64,000 nucleotides of DNA from Lactobacillus sp. (GCA_022483245.1 JAKVNR010000001.1:992001-1056000); one strand, 5' to 3'. Counted from the stretch's first letter, positions 22,702 through 30,762 are shown. A program made the numbers and translations. Notes: generated by a model not told the origin, from the sequence alone.

Positions 22702-22776
22702 TGGAGCGGAAGACGGGATTCGAACCCGCGACCCCCACCATGGCAAGGTGATGTTCTACCACTGAACTACTTCCGC
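22702..22776 (-). tRNA. tRNA-Gly (anticodon GCC)
   Basis: Minus-strand cloverleaf with acceptor GCGGAAG/CTTCCGC, a T-arm containing GGTTCGAATCC, anticodon GCC and an encoded CCA end (22704-22702). It is identical over its 75 nt to the copy at 24853-24927. It lies 50 nt after aspA with no clear terminator between, so it may be transcribed with it. Confidence 0.97.
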
Positions 22777-22826
22777 AAATCCACTAATTATTTTAGCAAA
22801 AATCATTTTATTTGCAAAGTGAATTT

Positions 22827-24218
22827 TTAGTCATTTTTGCTGACAAAGAAGTTGCTTGGTGACATTAACTTGTCAAATTCTTCAGCTGACAAGTCTTTGC
22901 CAACAGCTAATTCACGAATTGATTTACCAGTATCAAATGATTCTTGAATCAATTCATTAACGCGTTCATAGCAAATAACTGGTGACAAAGCAGTAGCAGC
23001 TTGTGATGAGTGTTCAACCATTTCACGGCAGCGGTCAACGTTGACAGTTAAGCCTTTCAAAGCATTGTCATTTAAAGTCTTTAAAGCGGCCGTCAGCATT
23101 TTAGCATCAGCAAACAAGTCCATAAATGAAACTGGTTCCCAAGCGTTCAATTCCAGCTGTCCACGTTCAGCACACATTGTAACAGTGGTAGCGTGGCCAA
23201 TGACTTGGAAGCAGACCTGGTTACATACTTCTGGGATAACTGGGTTAACCTTGTGCGGCATGATTGATGAACCAGCCTGTTTGCGTGGCAAGTTAATTTC
23301 GTGCAAACCAGCTTGTGGGCCAGAGTTCAGCAGCCGCAAGTCGTGGCTCATCTTAGATAAGTTCACAGCCAATGCCCGGTAAGCACTAGAAGCTTCAACG
23401 AACAAGTCGCTATTTTGAATACCGTCAATTAAATCGTCAGCTTGCTTCAATGGCAAACCAGTAATCTTGCTTAATTGCGGAACAATTTGACGCAAGTATT
23501 CAGGAGTGGTATTCAAACCAGTACCAATGGCAGTACCACCCATTGGGATAACCATTAAGTCATCAACTGCTTGTTGCAGGCGTTTGATATCACGGCTGAA
23601 CATTGAAACATAAGCGTGGAATGAGCGGCCAAAAGTAGTTGGAACCGCATCTTCTAACTGAGTTCGACCAACTTTTAAGGCATCGTGATACTTAGCAGAT
23701 AATTCTTTCAAAGTTTCGATGTCTTCTTTTAATTGGTCAATCAGTTTTTGAGTGTAGTAGATGATCGTCAGGTGGCCAGCAGTTGGGAAGGTGTCGTTGG
23801 TTGATTGGGCCTTGTTGACATCGTCAGCTGGGTCGACCAGTTTGTAGTCACCCTTCTTGCCGCCAAGCAATTCAATTGCGCGGTTGGCGATAACTTCGTC
23901 AACGTTCAAGTTAGTACTGGTACCAGCACCACCTTGGATTGAAGGTAAACGAAATTCTTCTTCGTAATCTTCAAAGTGGTCAGCAATATCGTGACAAGCT
24001 TCCACAATTGCATCTGGAACCTTGTCGTCTGACCAGCGGCCAGCAGCTTTGTTAGCCAAAGCAGCAGCTTCTTTAATTTTCAAGAAATTTTTAAGCAGTT
24101 CTGGATCGTTTGGCAAACATGGGATTGGGAAGTTTTCCCGTGCACGTGCAGTATGAATGCCGTAATAGGCATCATCTGGGATCATTTTACTGCCAACCGT
24201 ATCAAACTCTTCTCTCAT
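22827..24218 (-). CDS. aspA: Aspartate ammonia-lyase (aspartase/fumarase family)
   Basis: Cytosolic tetrameric enzyme converting L-aspartate to fumarate and ammonia. The 463-residue protein carries the superfamily signature GSSIMPHKVNPV around residue 315. It has the aspartase-like N-terminus (DAYYGIHTARARENFPI, with GIHT rather than the GxQT of fumarase) and the TSTNLNVDEVIANRA and KVGRTQLEDAVP substrate regions. Length equals other aspartases. A class II fumarase is the main alternative. A promoter-like TATAAT and a perfect palindrome lie about 170 nt upstream (24381-24408). It is followed by tRNA-Gly without an obvious terminator. Confidence 0.85.
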   Translation of the reverse strand: MREEFDTVGSKMIPDDAYYGIHTARARENFPIPCLPNDPELLKNFLKIKEAAALANKAAGRWSDDKVPDAIVEACHDIADHFEDYEEEFRLPSIQGGAGTSTNLNVDEVIANRAIELLGGKKGDYKLVDPADDVNKAQSTNDTFPTAGHLTIIYYTQKLIDQLKEDIETLKELSAKYHDALKVGRTQLEDAVPTTFGRSFHAYVSMFSRDIKRLQQAVDDLMVIPMGGTAIGTGLNTTPEYLRQIVPQLSKITGLPLKQADDLIDGIQNSDLFVEASSAYRALAVNLSKMSHDLRLLNSGPQAGLHEINLPRKQAGSSIMPHKVNPVIPEVCNQVCFQVIGHATTVTMCAERGQLELNAWEPVSFMDLFADAKMLTAALKTLNDNALKGLTVNVDRCREMVEHSSQAATALSPVICYERVNELIQESFDTGKSIRELAVGKDLSAEEFDKLMSPSNFFVSKND

Positions 24219-24380
24219 TATGTTTAATGTCCTCCTAAGATCATTTCTAAATACAAACTCAGTTTAACAATCTTTAGGAAGAATGCAAATCTTTTCACAA
24301 ACTTTTCAGGATTGGATAGGCTCAATGAATAGCAATGGTTCCCGCCACTTTTTGTGGTAAGTTTTTCAAAAAAATTTTGA

Positions 24381-24408
24381 AGTTTGTTTGTGAACAAACT
24401 TGATTATA
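24381..24408 (-). promoter_or_regulatory. aspA promoter -10 with overlapping palindromic operator
   Basis: The minus strand has TATAAT at 24408-24403, followed 2 bp later by a perfect 20-bp inverted repeat, AGTTTGTT-CACA-AACAAACT (24400-24381). A site at the expected initiation region would suit a repressor. The -35 region is weak (ACAAAT). Association with aspA rests on orientation and lack of other genes between 24219 and 24380. Confidence 0.55.
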
Positions 24409-24489
24409 CAAAGCTAGGATTTCTAATTTGTACTGGCATTTTATTGCTAATTGGTTTAAATAACGATTTTTAAAGGTGTTTTTTAGCAC

Positions 24490-24525
24490 AAAAATAGCAT
24501 CAACTTTTTAAAATTGATGCTTTTT
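24490..24525. terminator. Bidirectional intrinsic terminator
   Basis: AGCATCAA (24496-24503) pairs with TTGATGCT (24514-24521) around a 10-nt A/T loop, with A residues on the left and T residues on the right. It would end a minus-strand transcript coming from the tandem-repeat region; no plus-strand gene upstream needs it. Confidence 0.75.
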
Positions 24526-24590
24526 CTTATGTTTGATTGCTATGATTAACCCGCTCCGTGATAACATTTATACCACTTTTTTATTTATTC

Positions 24591-24629
24591 TTTCGTTACC
24601 TCCGTTTCATTTTTTCGTTACCTCCGTTT
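24591..24629 (-). repeat. Tandem 17-bp repeat carrying Shine-Dalgarno motifs
   Basis: Two perfect copies of AAACGGAGGTAACGAAA (minus strand) at 24613-24629 and 24591-24607 have a period of 22 bp. A third, partial GAGGTAA follows at 24631-24637. Each copy contains GGAGGT, and the first is followed after 9 nt by ATG AAA CGG AGG TAA, so a four-residue frame MKRR overlaps the second GGAGG. Confidence 0.7.
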
Positions 24630-24672
24630 ATTACCTCTTTATAACATAGTTTCACCTAGTTTGTACCAATTG

Positions 24673-24710
24673 CAAAAAGAAAAGGAATGCTGATATATCA
24701 ACATTCCTTG
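24673..24710 (-). terminator. Intrinsic terminator after tRNA-Pro
   Basis: AAGGAATG (24682-24689) pairs with CATTCCTT (24702-24709), enclosing a self-complementary TGATATATCA. On the minus strand the hairpin is followed by TTCTTTTT. It is about 30 nt downstream of the tRNA-Pro 3' end. Confidence 0.8.
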
Positions 24711-24738
24711 TTCTCAAACCCTTTAAAATTGCCCTTAA

Positions 24739-24812
24739 TCGGGAATGCAGGATTTGAACCTGTGACCTCTTTGTCCCGAACGAAGCGCTCTACCAAGCTG
24801 AGCTAATTCCCG
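24739..24812 (-). tRNA. tRNA-Pro (anticodon CGG)
   Basis: Minus-strand cloverleaf with acceptor CGGGAAT/ATTCCCG, D-arm GCTC-GAGC, T-arm ACAGG/CCTGC (one wobble-type weak pair) with TTCAAAT, and anticodon loop TTCGGGA, giving anticodon CGG for CCG codons. No CCA is encoded, unlike the neighbouring tRNA-Gly. The anticodon stem CTTCG/CAAAG has a C-A mismatch at 30-40. It sits between two terminators, implying its own promoter. Confidence 0.9.
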
Positions 24813-24818
24813 TTAGTT

Positions 24819-24848
24819 AAAAAGGACTCACTGTCGTGAGCCCTTTTT
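24819..24848 (-). terminator. Intrinsic terminator after second tRNA-Gly
   Basis: AAAAAGGACTCAC (24819-24831) pairs with GTGAGCCCTTTTT (24836-24848) with one wobble and a 4-nt loop. The minus-strand hairpin ends in T residues immediately after tRNA-Gly and before tRNA-Pro. Confidence 0.85.
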
Positions 24849-24852
24849 GTAC

Positions 24853-24927
24853 TGGAGCGGAAGACGGGATTCGAACCCGCGACCCCCACCATGGCAAGGT
24901 GATGTTCTACCACTGAACTACTTCCGC
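24853..24927 (-). tRNA. tRNA-Gly (anticodon GCC), second copy
   Basis: Same 75-nt sequence as the tRNA at 22702-22776, with encoded CCA. It lies about 75 nt downstream of the SLAP/transglutaminase gene and has its own terminator. The two identical copies flank aspA and tRNA-Pro, suggesting a local duplication. Confidence 0.97.
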
Positions 24928-25003
24928 AGCACAAAAAGTATTATATCAAAGTTTTAATTCTTTGCAAATACCTTTTGAGAAATTATGCTTTTAATTCTTG
25001 AAA

Positions 25004-25873
25004 TTATCTAAAGACTTTGCCATTTTGTCCGAAGGAGCCTTCACCAAAAACGCCAGTTTGTGCATCAGCCCAGTATGTTCTTCCATGCGTCTTGACGATT
25101 GCCCACTGGTGAGTATATTCATTAGCATTTGCATGCAAGAACGAATATCCCAAATAGTTAAGAACTAAACCTACAGCTCTAGTTGCACCTGCACAAGAAT
25201 ATTGATGGGCAATAAATACCCCATAAGGTTGAGCGTAATATTTACCTTTCATTGTGTATTGATCTTGTTGACAAAATTGTGCTACATAAGTGGCAGCCAA
25301 TCCAATTCTTTCTTCATCTGTCAATCGTACACTACTGCTATTAATGCAACTAGCAATTTGTTGCGCAACTCTATCAGCACTTGTCCGTGAAATTTGATGC
25401 CGTTGACCATTCAAATCAGTCAAATAATTCCCATCTACTCCCGGGGTAACGCCAGAATTAGTAGGGAATGAAACAGGCGTAATCCCAAAGTACGTTCCCC
25501 TGCTTGGTAATGCAATATGAACCGTTCCATTATGAATTCCACTAATCTTATTTGCGGAACGAAAACCATTTAATGAAGCATATTGGGCTGGAATCCATTG
25601 TTTCTGACTTCCTAGTCTATACATGGTCTTACCGTTAATCGTGCCTCTTTCAAAAATTTTCCACCGAGAGCCACGATTAACGTATTGGTGGACATAGTGA
25701 CCATTCGCATCCAGCAATCTGACTTTTCCACGACCATTATAAACAACTCTAATCACACCGCTCTGTGGGTGTCTGTTCGTAGCCGCCTGAGTTTCTTGAC
25801 CATTAAAAGCTGAAACACCCAGGATAATACAAGTTGAAACCAGTATTGATTTTGCTATAGATTTTATTTTCAA
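25004..25873 (-). CDS. Secreted SLAP-domain protein with transglutaminase-like domain
   Basis: Predicted cell-wall protein of 289 residues. Residues 1-30 form a signal peptide (basic start, hydrophobic core, cleavage near ETQA-ATN). Residues about 36-98 are one SLAP domain (VRLLDANGHYVHQYVNRGSR..., INGKTMYRLGSQKQWIPAQY), which attaches lactobacillar proteins to the wall non-covalently. Residues about 150-289 look like a transglutaminase/cysteine-protease fold with a plausible Cys227 (YSCAGATRAVGLVL), His255 (THQWAIV) and Asp270 (YWADAQ) triad. The reaction is unknown: cross-linking or peptide hydrolysis are both possible. The gene is monocistronic by position. Domain order is seen; function is inferred. 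Confidence 0.8.
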   Translation of the reverse strand: MKIKSIAKSILVSTCIILGVSAFNGQETQAATNRHPQSGVIRVVYNGRGKVRLLDANGHYVHQYVNRGSRWKIFERGTINGKTMYRLGSQKQWIPAQYASLNGFRSANKISGIHNGTVHIALPSRGTYFGITPVSFPTNSGVTPGVDGNYLTDLNGQRHQISRTSADRVAQQIASCINSSSVRLTDEERIGLAATYVAQFCQQDQYTMKGKYYAQPYGVFIAHQYSCAGATRAVGLVLNYLGYSFLHANANEYTHQWAIVKTHGRTYWADAQTGVFGEGSFGQNGKVFR

Positions 25874-25962
25874 GATATTTAGCTCCTTACATTAACCAAC
25901 CTTTACACATATCCAATAACCAATTTCATCCTAGCACACTTAATTTAATGACATCATGATTT

Positions 25963-27177
25963 TTAAATCGTCTTCTGTTCGCTCGTCCACGCGCGAATCT
26001 CGGTCACATCCTGTGCCACTTCTAGGCAGCCAAGGTATTTTCCATCTTCATCATGCACGGCATAATACCGCAAATACAGGTATCGTCCAGTTTTATGCAG
26101 TTTAAACCAAAACTCATACTTGTCTTTTTCGCCAGTATGAAATTGATGAAAAATCTTTTTAATCAGCGGCCTAGCCTGGGCTTGGTGACATAAAAATACT
26201 TTATTCCCAAGGGCATTTTGCGAATGTGGATAAATCTCAGCTCCGCCGCCAAAATATGCCACCCGGTCATCAGCGTCAATAAAAGTTAGTGCAAATGGCA
26301 GCATCCCCATAATTGCTTGCAGCTGCTGCAAATTCAGCCTGCCTTCTTGAAAGTTAATGAAAAAGCCTGACAGGTCCTGCACGTTGACTGCTCCCGCAGC
26401 TTTCTTTGGCAGACGCGGGTGCCAATTCATCGGCGGATTAATCAGAGTATAACCAATCTGTTGCTCTTCTTGTTTGACGTGATACCAATCTTCAGCATCA
26501 GCCACTTCAGCTAGCATCGGCAGCATGATTTCTTGTTCTTTAAAAATCATCCCCAACACAGACTGGCTCACCTGCTTTATTGCCGCAGCTAATTGTTCTG
26601 GGTCAGGGTGCTCAGCTGCTGCCAACTTGCGAGCAGTTTTAATCTGCCGGCGAATGTCATCATCAACACCCCACATCACTTCTGGCGGGGCAGTAATCCC
26701 ATATTTATTCATCAGCGGAAACATTGATGTTTCCTTACGGGCATAATGCTGATCAATTGTGGCTAAATCGGCTAAAGCCTGGCGGATTTGCGTCAAAGTT
26801 TTTTCATCATGCTTTGCAACCCACTGTTTCATCTTCGGCTGCAGATAATCAGTCACTAACGATTTAATGACCGTATTTTCCAGCTTAAAAGTTTTCACCG
26901 GGTGGCCAGGTTTTGCAAACTCAGGATTTTCGTCAGTTTGTTTGATATTACCCTTGAACACGTCTGCATGGACATCGCAGAGTGCCTGAATCTGCCGCGG
27001 ATCAAGCCCGTCAGCAATCAGCTGCCGTTCAGCGCTGGTAATTTCTGCCACATCAACTTGATCAAAATTCTCCTGAAACATCTTTTTAGCAGTTTCAGAA
27101 TCACCGCCAGTTTGAATGTATTGCAAGATTTTTAAAATTGCCGCTTGCCGCTTTTGCTGGTTCATCGCCTTAGTCAT
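25963..27177 (-). CDS. DUF438, hemerythrin-like and PAS domain protein
   Basis: Cytosolic three-domain protein of 404 residues. It has an N-terminal DUF438 helical region (about 12-75), a hemerythrin HHE-type segment (about 90-225) with histidine and acidic candidates for a di-iron site (HPVKTFK, DQHYARKETSMFPL, KEQEIMLPML), and a C-terminal PAS domain (about 285-395, ending YLGCLEVAQDVTEIRAW). Such proteins are thought to sense oxygen, NO or redox, but their output in lactobacilli is unproven. It overlaps the upstream DUF59-DUF1858 gene by 8 nt, so both are in one operon. Confidence 0.85.
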   Translation of the reverse strand: MTKAMNQQKRQAAILKILQYIQTGGDSETAKKMFQENFDQVDVAEITSAERQLIADGLDPRQIQALCDVHADVFKGNIKQTDENPEFAKPGHPVKTFKLENTVIKSLVTDYLQPKMKQWVAKHDEKTLTQIRQALADLATIDQHYARKETSMFPLMNKYGITAPPEVMWGVDDDIRRQIKTARKLAAAEHPDPEQLAAAIKQVSQSVLGMIFKEQEIMLPMLAEVADAEDWYHVKQEEQQIGYTLINPPMNWHPRLPKKAAGAVNVQDLSGFFINFQEGRLNLQQLQAIMGMLPFALTFIDADDRVAYFGGGAEIYPHSQNALGNKVFLCHQAQARPLIKKIFHQFHTGEKDKYEFWFKLHKTGRYLYLRYYAVHDEDGKYLGCLEVAQDVTEIRAWTSEQKTI

Positions 27178-27745
27178 CGATTCGGTAACCTTTCTGTTCT
27201 AAGTCATGCTTCACTTTGGTTAAATCAAAGCCCATGGCCTTGGCGCCTAATTTTAGAGTCATCACGCGTCCAACTGTATTCAATATCCCGGGAATCGTAA
27301 TCCGCGTGAAACCAATGTCATACATATCCTGGACAAAGTCGGGGTATTTGTCAGCAAAACTTTTAATCGGCGTATGCAAATCTAAAACTTTCTCTTGGCT
27401 GACTGTTTCAGCTGTCTGATCTACTTTATTTTGCCCGACTCCTAATGCCTTTTTAGCAGCTGCTGACATCCGATCAACTGTCCAAACCGGATACCAGACT
27501 AGTTTGACCTCAACCTGTTTAATTTCAGGCAGGGCAAGCACCGCCTTTTTGATTTCTGCTTCTAAGTAATCATTTAGCGGACAACCCATCGTCGTGAGCG
27601 TCATTGAAATTGTGCACTTGTCCCCATTCAAATCAACTCCATAAATTAGGCCTAAATTAACAATATCGACAAATAATTCTGGGTCTTCAACTGTCTGCAG
27701 CTGCTGTAAGACCTGATCAGCTAATTTTGCTCTGTCTGTTTCCAC
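27170..27745 (-). CDS. DUF59 (MIP18/PaaD-like) and DUF1858 fusion protein
   Basis: 191-residue fusion. Residues 1-95 match the DUF59/MIP18 fold used in Fe-S cluster assembly, with the conserved TTMGCPLNDYLEAEI cysteine. Residues about 120-191 resemble DUF1858 (LDLHTPIKSFADKYPDFVQD, GFTRITIPGILNTVGRVMTL), a domain often fused to hybrid-cluster or hemerythrin proteins. The start is GTG at 27745 behind GAGGTGACAAA. It overlaps the DUF438-hemerythrin-PAS gene by 8 nt, suggesting that the pair works together in iron or NO stress. Function is inferred from domains only. Confidence 0.82.
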   Translation of the reverse strand: METDRAKLADQVLQQLQTVEDPELFVDIVNLGLIYGVDLNGDKCTISMTLTTMGCPLNDYLEAEIKKAVLALPEIKQVEVKLVWYPVWTVDRMSAAAKKALGVGQNKVDQTAETVSQEKVLDLHTPIKSFADKYPDFVQDMYDIGFTRITIPGILNTVGRVMTLKLGAKAMGFDLTKVKHDLEQKGYRIDD

Positions 27746-27759
27746 TTTGTCACCTCAGC

Positions 27760-27788
27760 AAAAAAGAGAAATTGTCACCAATTTCTCT
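27760..27788 (-). terminator. Intrinsic terminator after nrdG
   Basis: A 9-bp stem (AGAGAAATT / AATTTCTCT) with a 6-nt loop is followed by T residues on the minus strand, right after the nrdG stop. It separates nrdDG from the DUF59-DUF438 pair, although readthrough is possible because the next start is only 15 nt away. Confidence 0.8.
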
Positions 27789-27797
27789 CATTCTAAC

Positions 27798-28511
27798 TTA
27801 TCTAATCAATTTATCCCAAATGACAACTTTGCCAGCTTGCAGGGATTTTTGGACATCAATAATCCGCTGGTTGCTCGACCCTCTAAACTGCAAAGTCAAA
27901 TCCTTTTTAGCCTCCAAAAAGCGGCCATCAACTAAAATATCGATCTTTGACAGCATTTCTAGTTTATCTGGCGTTTCTTCCTGCAATTCGTCCCAGGTAT
28001 AGCCTGACCAAGACCAAATATCTTTACTGTGGCCAAATTCTTGCCTGATGCGGTTAATCAGCTTTAGACATACCCAAGTATTTAAAAATGGCTCACCGCC
28101 TAAAAAAGTCAGTCCCTGCACATACGGCTGGGATAAATCTTTAATAATTCGGTCTTCTAATTCTTGTGTATAGGGAAAGCCGTAATTAAAATTCTGCGCC
28201 GCCAAATTATAGCAGCCCGGGCAGTCAAACAAACAGCCTGACACGTACAAGCTGCAGCGGACACCTTCCCCGTCAACAAAATTAAAGGGTTTATAATCCG
28301 CAATTTTATGCAAACTATAGTCTTCTGACTTCCACTCTTGCGGTTTAGGATTCTTTGGCAAGCGCTTCTGTCTGAGCAATTTTTTGGCATGGTCAACTTG
28401 CGGCTGATACTGATTAGCATCCACAAACATCGTGTCGCCGTCAATATTCACCTTGATCAAGCTGCCGCGCATATCTGGGCCGGGCTGGTTGTTTTTATCC
28501 TTTTCTGGCAC
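27798..28511 (-). CDS. nrdG: Anaerobic ribonucleotide reductase activating protein
   Basis: Radical-SAM activase that installs the glycyl radical on NrdD. The 237-residue product shows the Cx3Cx2C cluster in SGCLFDCPGCYN, LTFLGGEPFLN, and IWSWSGYTWDEL, typical of NrdG. It is longer than E. coli NrdG because of an N-terminal extension of about 60 residues (IKVNIDGDTMFVDANQYQPQ), as in other lactobacilli. The start is GTG at 28511 behind AAGGAG and lies 2 nt after the nrdD stop, so the two are co-translated. Confidence 0.93.
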   Translation of the reverse strand: MPEKDKNNQPGPDMRGSLIKVNIDGDTMFVDANQYQPQVDHAKKLLRQKRLPKNPKPQEWKSEDYSLHKIADYKPFNFVDGEGVRCSLYVSGCLFDCPGCYNLAAQNFNYGFPYTQELEDRIIKDLSQPYVQGLTFLGGEPFLNTWVCLKLINRIRQEFGHSKDIWSWSGYTWDELQEETPDKLEMLSKIDILVDGRFLEAKKDLTLQFRGSSNQRIIDVQKSLQAGKVVIWDKLIR

Positions 28512-28513
28512 GA

Positions 28514-30721
28514 TTAATACTCCTTGTTCTTGGCCATTTCTGCCGCAGCGAGCGAACCTTCGAGGCCAGTCCCCATGTGTTTAACTCGGTGAGTAATTTC
28601 TTCGTGACGTCCATGTACCATTGGCCGGCGCAACGGATTGCCTAAATATCCACAAGTCCGCTTAACGCAGTCGCAAGTCCGTGGGTCGTGATTGCCGCAC
28701 TTGGGGCATTCAAACCCTTTGGCAGTTGCTTTAAACTCACCAGCAAAACCGCACTGGTAGCATTTATCAATTGGCGTATTAGTTCCCAAGTAGCCTACTT
28801 GGTCGTACGCCCAATCCCAAACCGCTTCTAAGGCAGCTGGATTTTGTTTTAGGTTCGGATATTCGCAGTAATGAATAAATCCGCCTGCTGCATAATATGG
28901 ATAATCTTTTTCAAATGTTAATTTTTCAAACGGAGTTGGGTGCTTGCGCACATCGTAGTGAAACGAATTCGTGTAATATTCTTTGTCAGTAATATCCTTA
29001 ACTTTACCAAATTTTTCCGTATCTAACCGGCAAAAACGATCAGTCAAACTTTCGCTTGGCGTTGAATACAAACTGTAATGATAGTGGTTAGGATCATCTT
29101 GCTCCCACTTAGCACACAGATCATGCATCTTTTTCACGATTTCAACCGTAAAATCATGCGCTGCCTGGTTGTGCTCCCAGTCTGGGCCATAGAACACGGT
29201 CCCCACTTCGTACAAGCCAATGTAGCCAAGTGAAATCGTGGCCCGGCCATTTTTAAACAAATCGTTGATGTTGCCGTTTTCTGGCAAACGAATGCCAAAA
29301 GCACCATGCTGATACAAAATCGGGGCATTCAGCGGGTTAGCTTGGCGGACGCGCTTAGCTTTAAACTGCAGCGCTTCATGCGCTGTTTGCATCCGCAGGT
29401 TAAAAATCTGCCAAAATAGCTGCTTGTTCCCGCCACTTTCCATCGCAATCCGCGGTAAATTAACTGTCACAACGCCTAGATTCATCCGGCCTGAATTTAC
29501 TTCGCGGCCCTGCTCATCTTTCCAGCCTTGCAAAAACGACCGGCAACCCATTGGGCACTTGAACGAGCCCGTAATTTCCTTGATTTTGTCATACATTAAG
29601 ACATCGGGATACATCCGCTTCGTTGAGCATTCAATAGCTAGCTGTTTAACGTCATAATTAGGATCGCCGGGATGCAGATTCAGCCCGCGCTTGAGCGTAA
29701 AGAGCAATTTTGGAAATATCGCCGTCCGATGCTCTTTGCCTAAGCCTTGGATCCGGATCTGCAAAATATCTTTCTGAATTTCTTTTTCAATCCAGGAAGT
29801 TCCCAGACCAAAGCCAACCGACGTAAATGGCGTTTGCCCTTGCGTTGAAAACAGAGTATTGATTTCATATTCCAAACTTTGCATGGCATCATAGATGTCC
29901 TTGCAGGTCCTTTTTTTGGCAAATTTAACGGCTTGCTCTTTGTCATCAATTAATTCATAAGCCGCTGCTAGGTGTTTGTCATAGTTCATTTTGGCAAACG
30001 GAGCTAAGACCTCATCAGCACGGTCAAAAGAACAACCGCCATATTGACTGGACGACACATTGGCAATAATTTGCGCAACATGACTGACAGCTACCCCAAT
30101 CGACTTCGGGCTTTCTATTTGAGCATTGCCGATTTGGAAACCGTGCGTCAGCATTTCCTTGAAATCGATCAGGCAGCAATTGGTCATTGGACTCAAGGGA
30201 GTGTAGTCAAGATCATGCCAGTGAATGTCGCCGCGCAAATGAGCTTTGGCTAAGTGTTCCGGCATCATAGTCAAGCCGATGGTTTTGCCGACAATACCAG
30301 CTGTTAGATCACGCTGGGTGCTAAAGACGTTGCTGTCTTTATTGGCGTTTTCGTTAACGATTGTCGGGTCGCGGTGCACCATGCGTCCTAAACGGGTTTG
30401 CGTATCAGTTTGCTGCTTAAAGCGGGCTTCATCTTCTTGACGATAGGAAGCAAACTGCCTAGCAGCTTGCTGAAAACCAAGTTCTGCGAGGCTAGCCTGC
30501 ATGGCGGCAGCTATGTCAGAGGTTTTCACCGTCGTCTGACCGCCTAGTTTAGCTAGTACGTTAGAGATAATTTCATGTTCATGTTCAGCTAAACCTAAAT
30601 CATTTAGCACCATTTTTAATTTAAACAGCGCAAATGGATAGCGGTAGCCATCCCGTTTAATCACAAATCGTGGCACTTTAGTTTCTAAGACTACTTCTGG
30701 TTGTGGATCTAGCTTCAGCAT
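28514..30721 (-). CDS. nrdD: Anaerobic ribonucleoside-triphosphate reductase
   Basis: Class III ribonucleotide reductase that makes dNTPs without oxygen using a glycyl radical. The 735-residue protein has an N-terminal ATP-cone (FVIKRDGYRYPFALFKLKM), a catalytic barrel with CSTKRMYPD, a C-terminal zinc site with two CxxC pairs (CYQCG, CPKCG), and the glycyl radical loop RTCGYLGNP. The start at 30721 is favoured because AAAGGAG lies 9 nt upstream; an ATG at 30730 abuts the site. It is in an operon with nrdG; a NrdR-like box is upstream. Confidence 0.96.
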   Translation of the reverse strand: MLKLDPQPEVVLETKVPRFVIKRDGYRYPFALFKLKMVLNDLGLAEHEHEIISNVLAKLGGQTTVKTSDIAAAMQASLAELGFQQAARQFASYRQEDEARFKQQTDTQTRLGRMVHRDPTIVNENANKDSNVFSTQRDLTAGIVGKTIGLTMMPEHLAKAHLRGDIHWHDLDYTPLSPMTNCCLIDFKEMLTHGFQIGNAQIESPKSIGVAVSHVAQIIANVSSSQYGGCSFDRADEVLAPFAKMNYDKHLAAAYELIDDKEQAVKFAKKRTCKDIYDAMQSLEYEINTLFSTQGQTPFTSVGFGLGTSWIEKEIQKDILQIRIQGLGKEHRTAIFPKLLFTLKRGLNLHPGDPNYDVKQLAIECSTKRMYPDVLMYDKIKEITGSFKCPMGCRSFLQGWKDEQGREVNSGRMNLGVVTVNLPRIAMESGGNKQLFWQIFNLRMQTAHEALQFKAKRVRQANPLNAPILYQHGAFGIRLPENGNINDLFKNGRATISLGYIGLYEVGTVFYGPDWEHNQAAHDFTVEIVKKMHDLCAKWEQDDPNHYHYSLYSTPSESLTDRFCRLDTEKFGKVKDITDKEYYTNSFHYDVRKHPTPFEKLTFEKDYPYYAAGGFIHYCEYPNLKQNPAALEAVWDWAYDQVGYLGTNTPIDKCYQCGFAGEFKATAKGFECPKCGNHDPRTCDCVKRTCGYLGNPLRRPMVHGRHEEITHRVKHMGTGLEGSLAAAEMAKNKEY

Positions 30722-30762
30722 GACAGGCATCTCCTTTATTCAGTGCCTTCATTTTAGCATAT

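Larger units (their letters stand above)
24219..24738. other. 520-bp gene-poor spacer, AT-rich
   Basis: Between aspA and tRNA-Pro no conventional gene is visible. The stretch holds the aspA promoter/palindrome (24381-24408), a symmetric terminator (24490-24525), a candidate 19-codon frame (24508-24567), a tandem 17-bp repeat (24591-24629) and the tRNA-Pro terminator (24673-24710). A small RNA or remnant of a small membrane peptide gene is possible. Confidence 0.7.
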
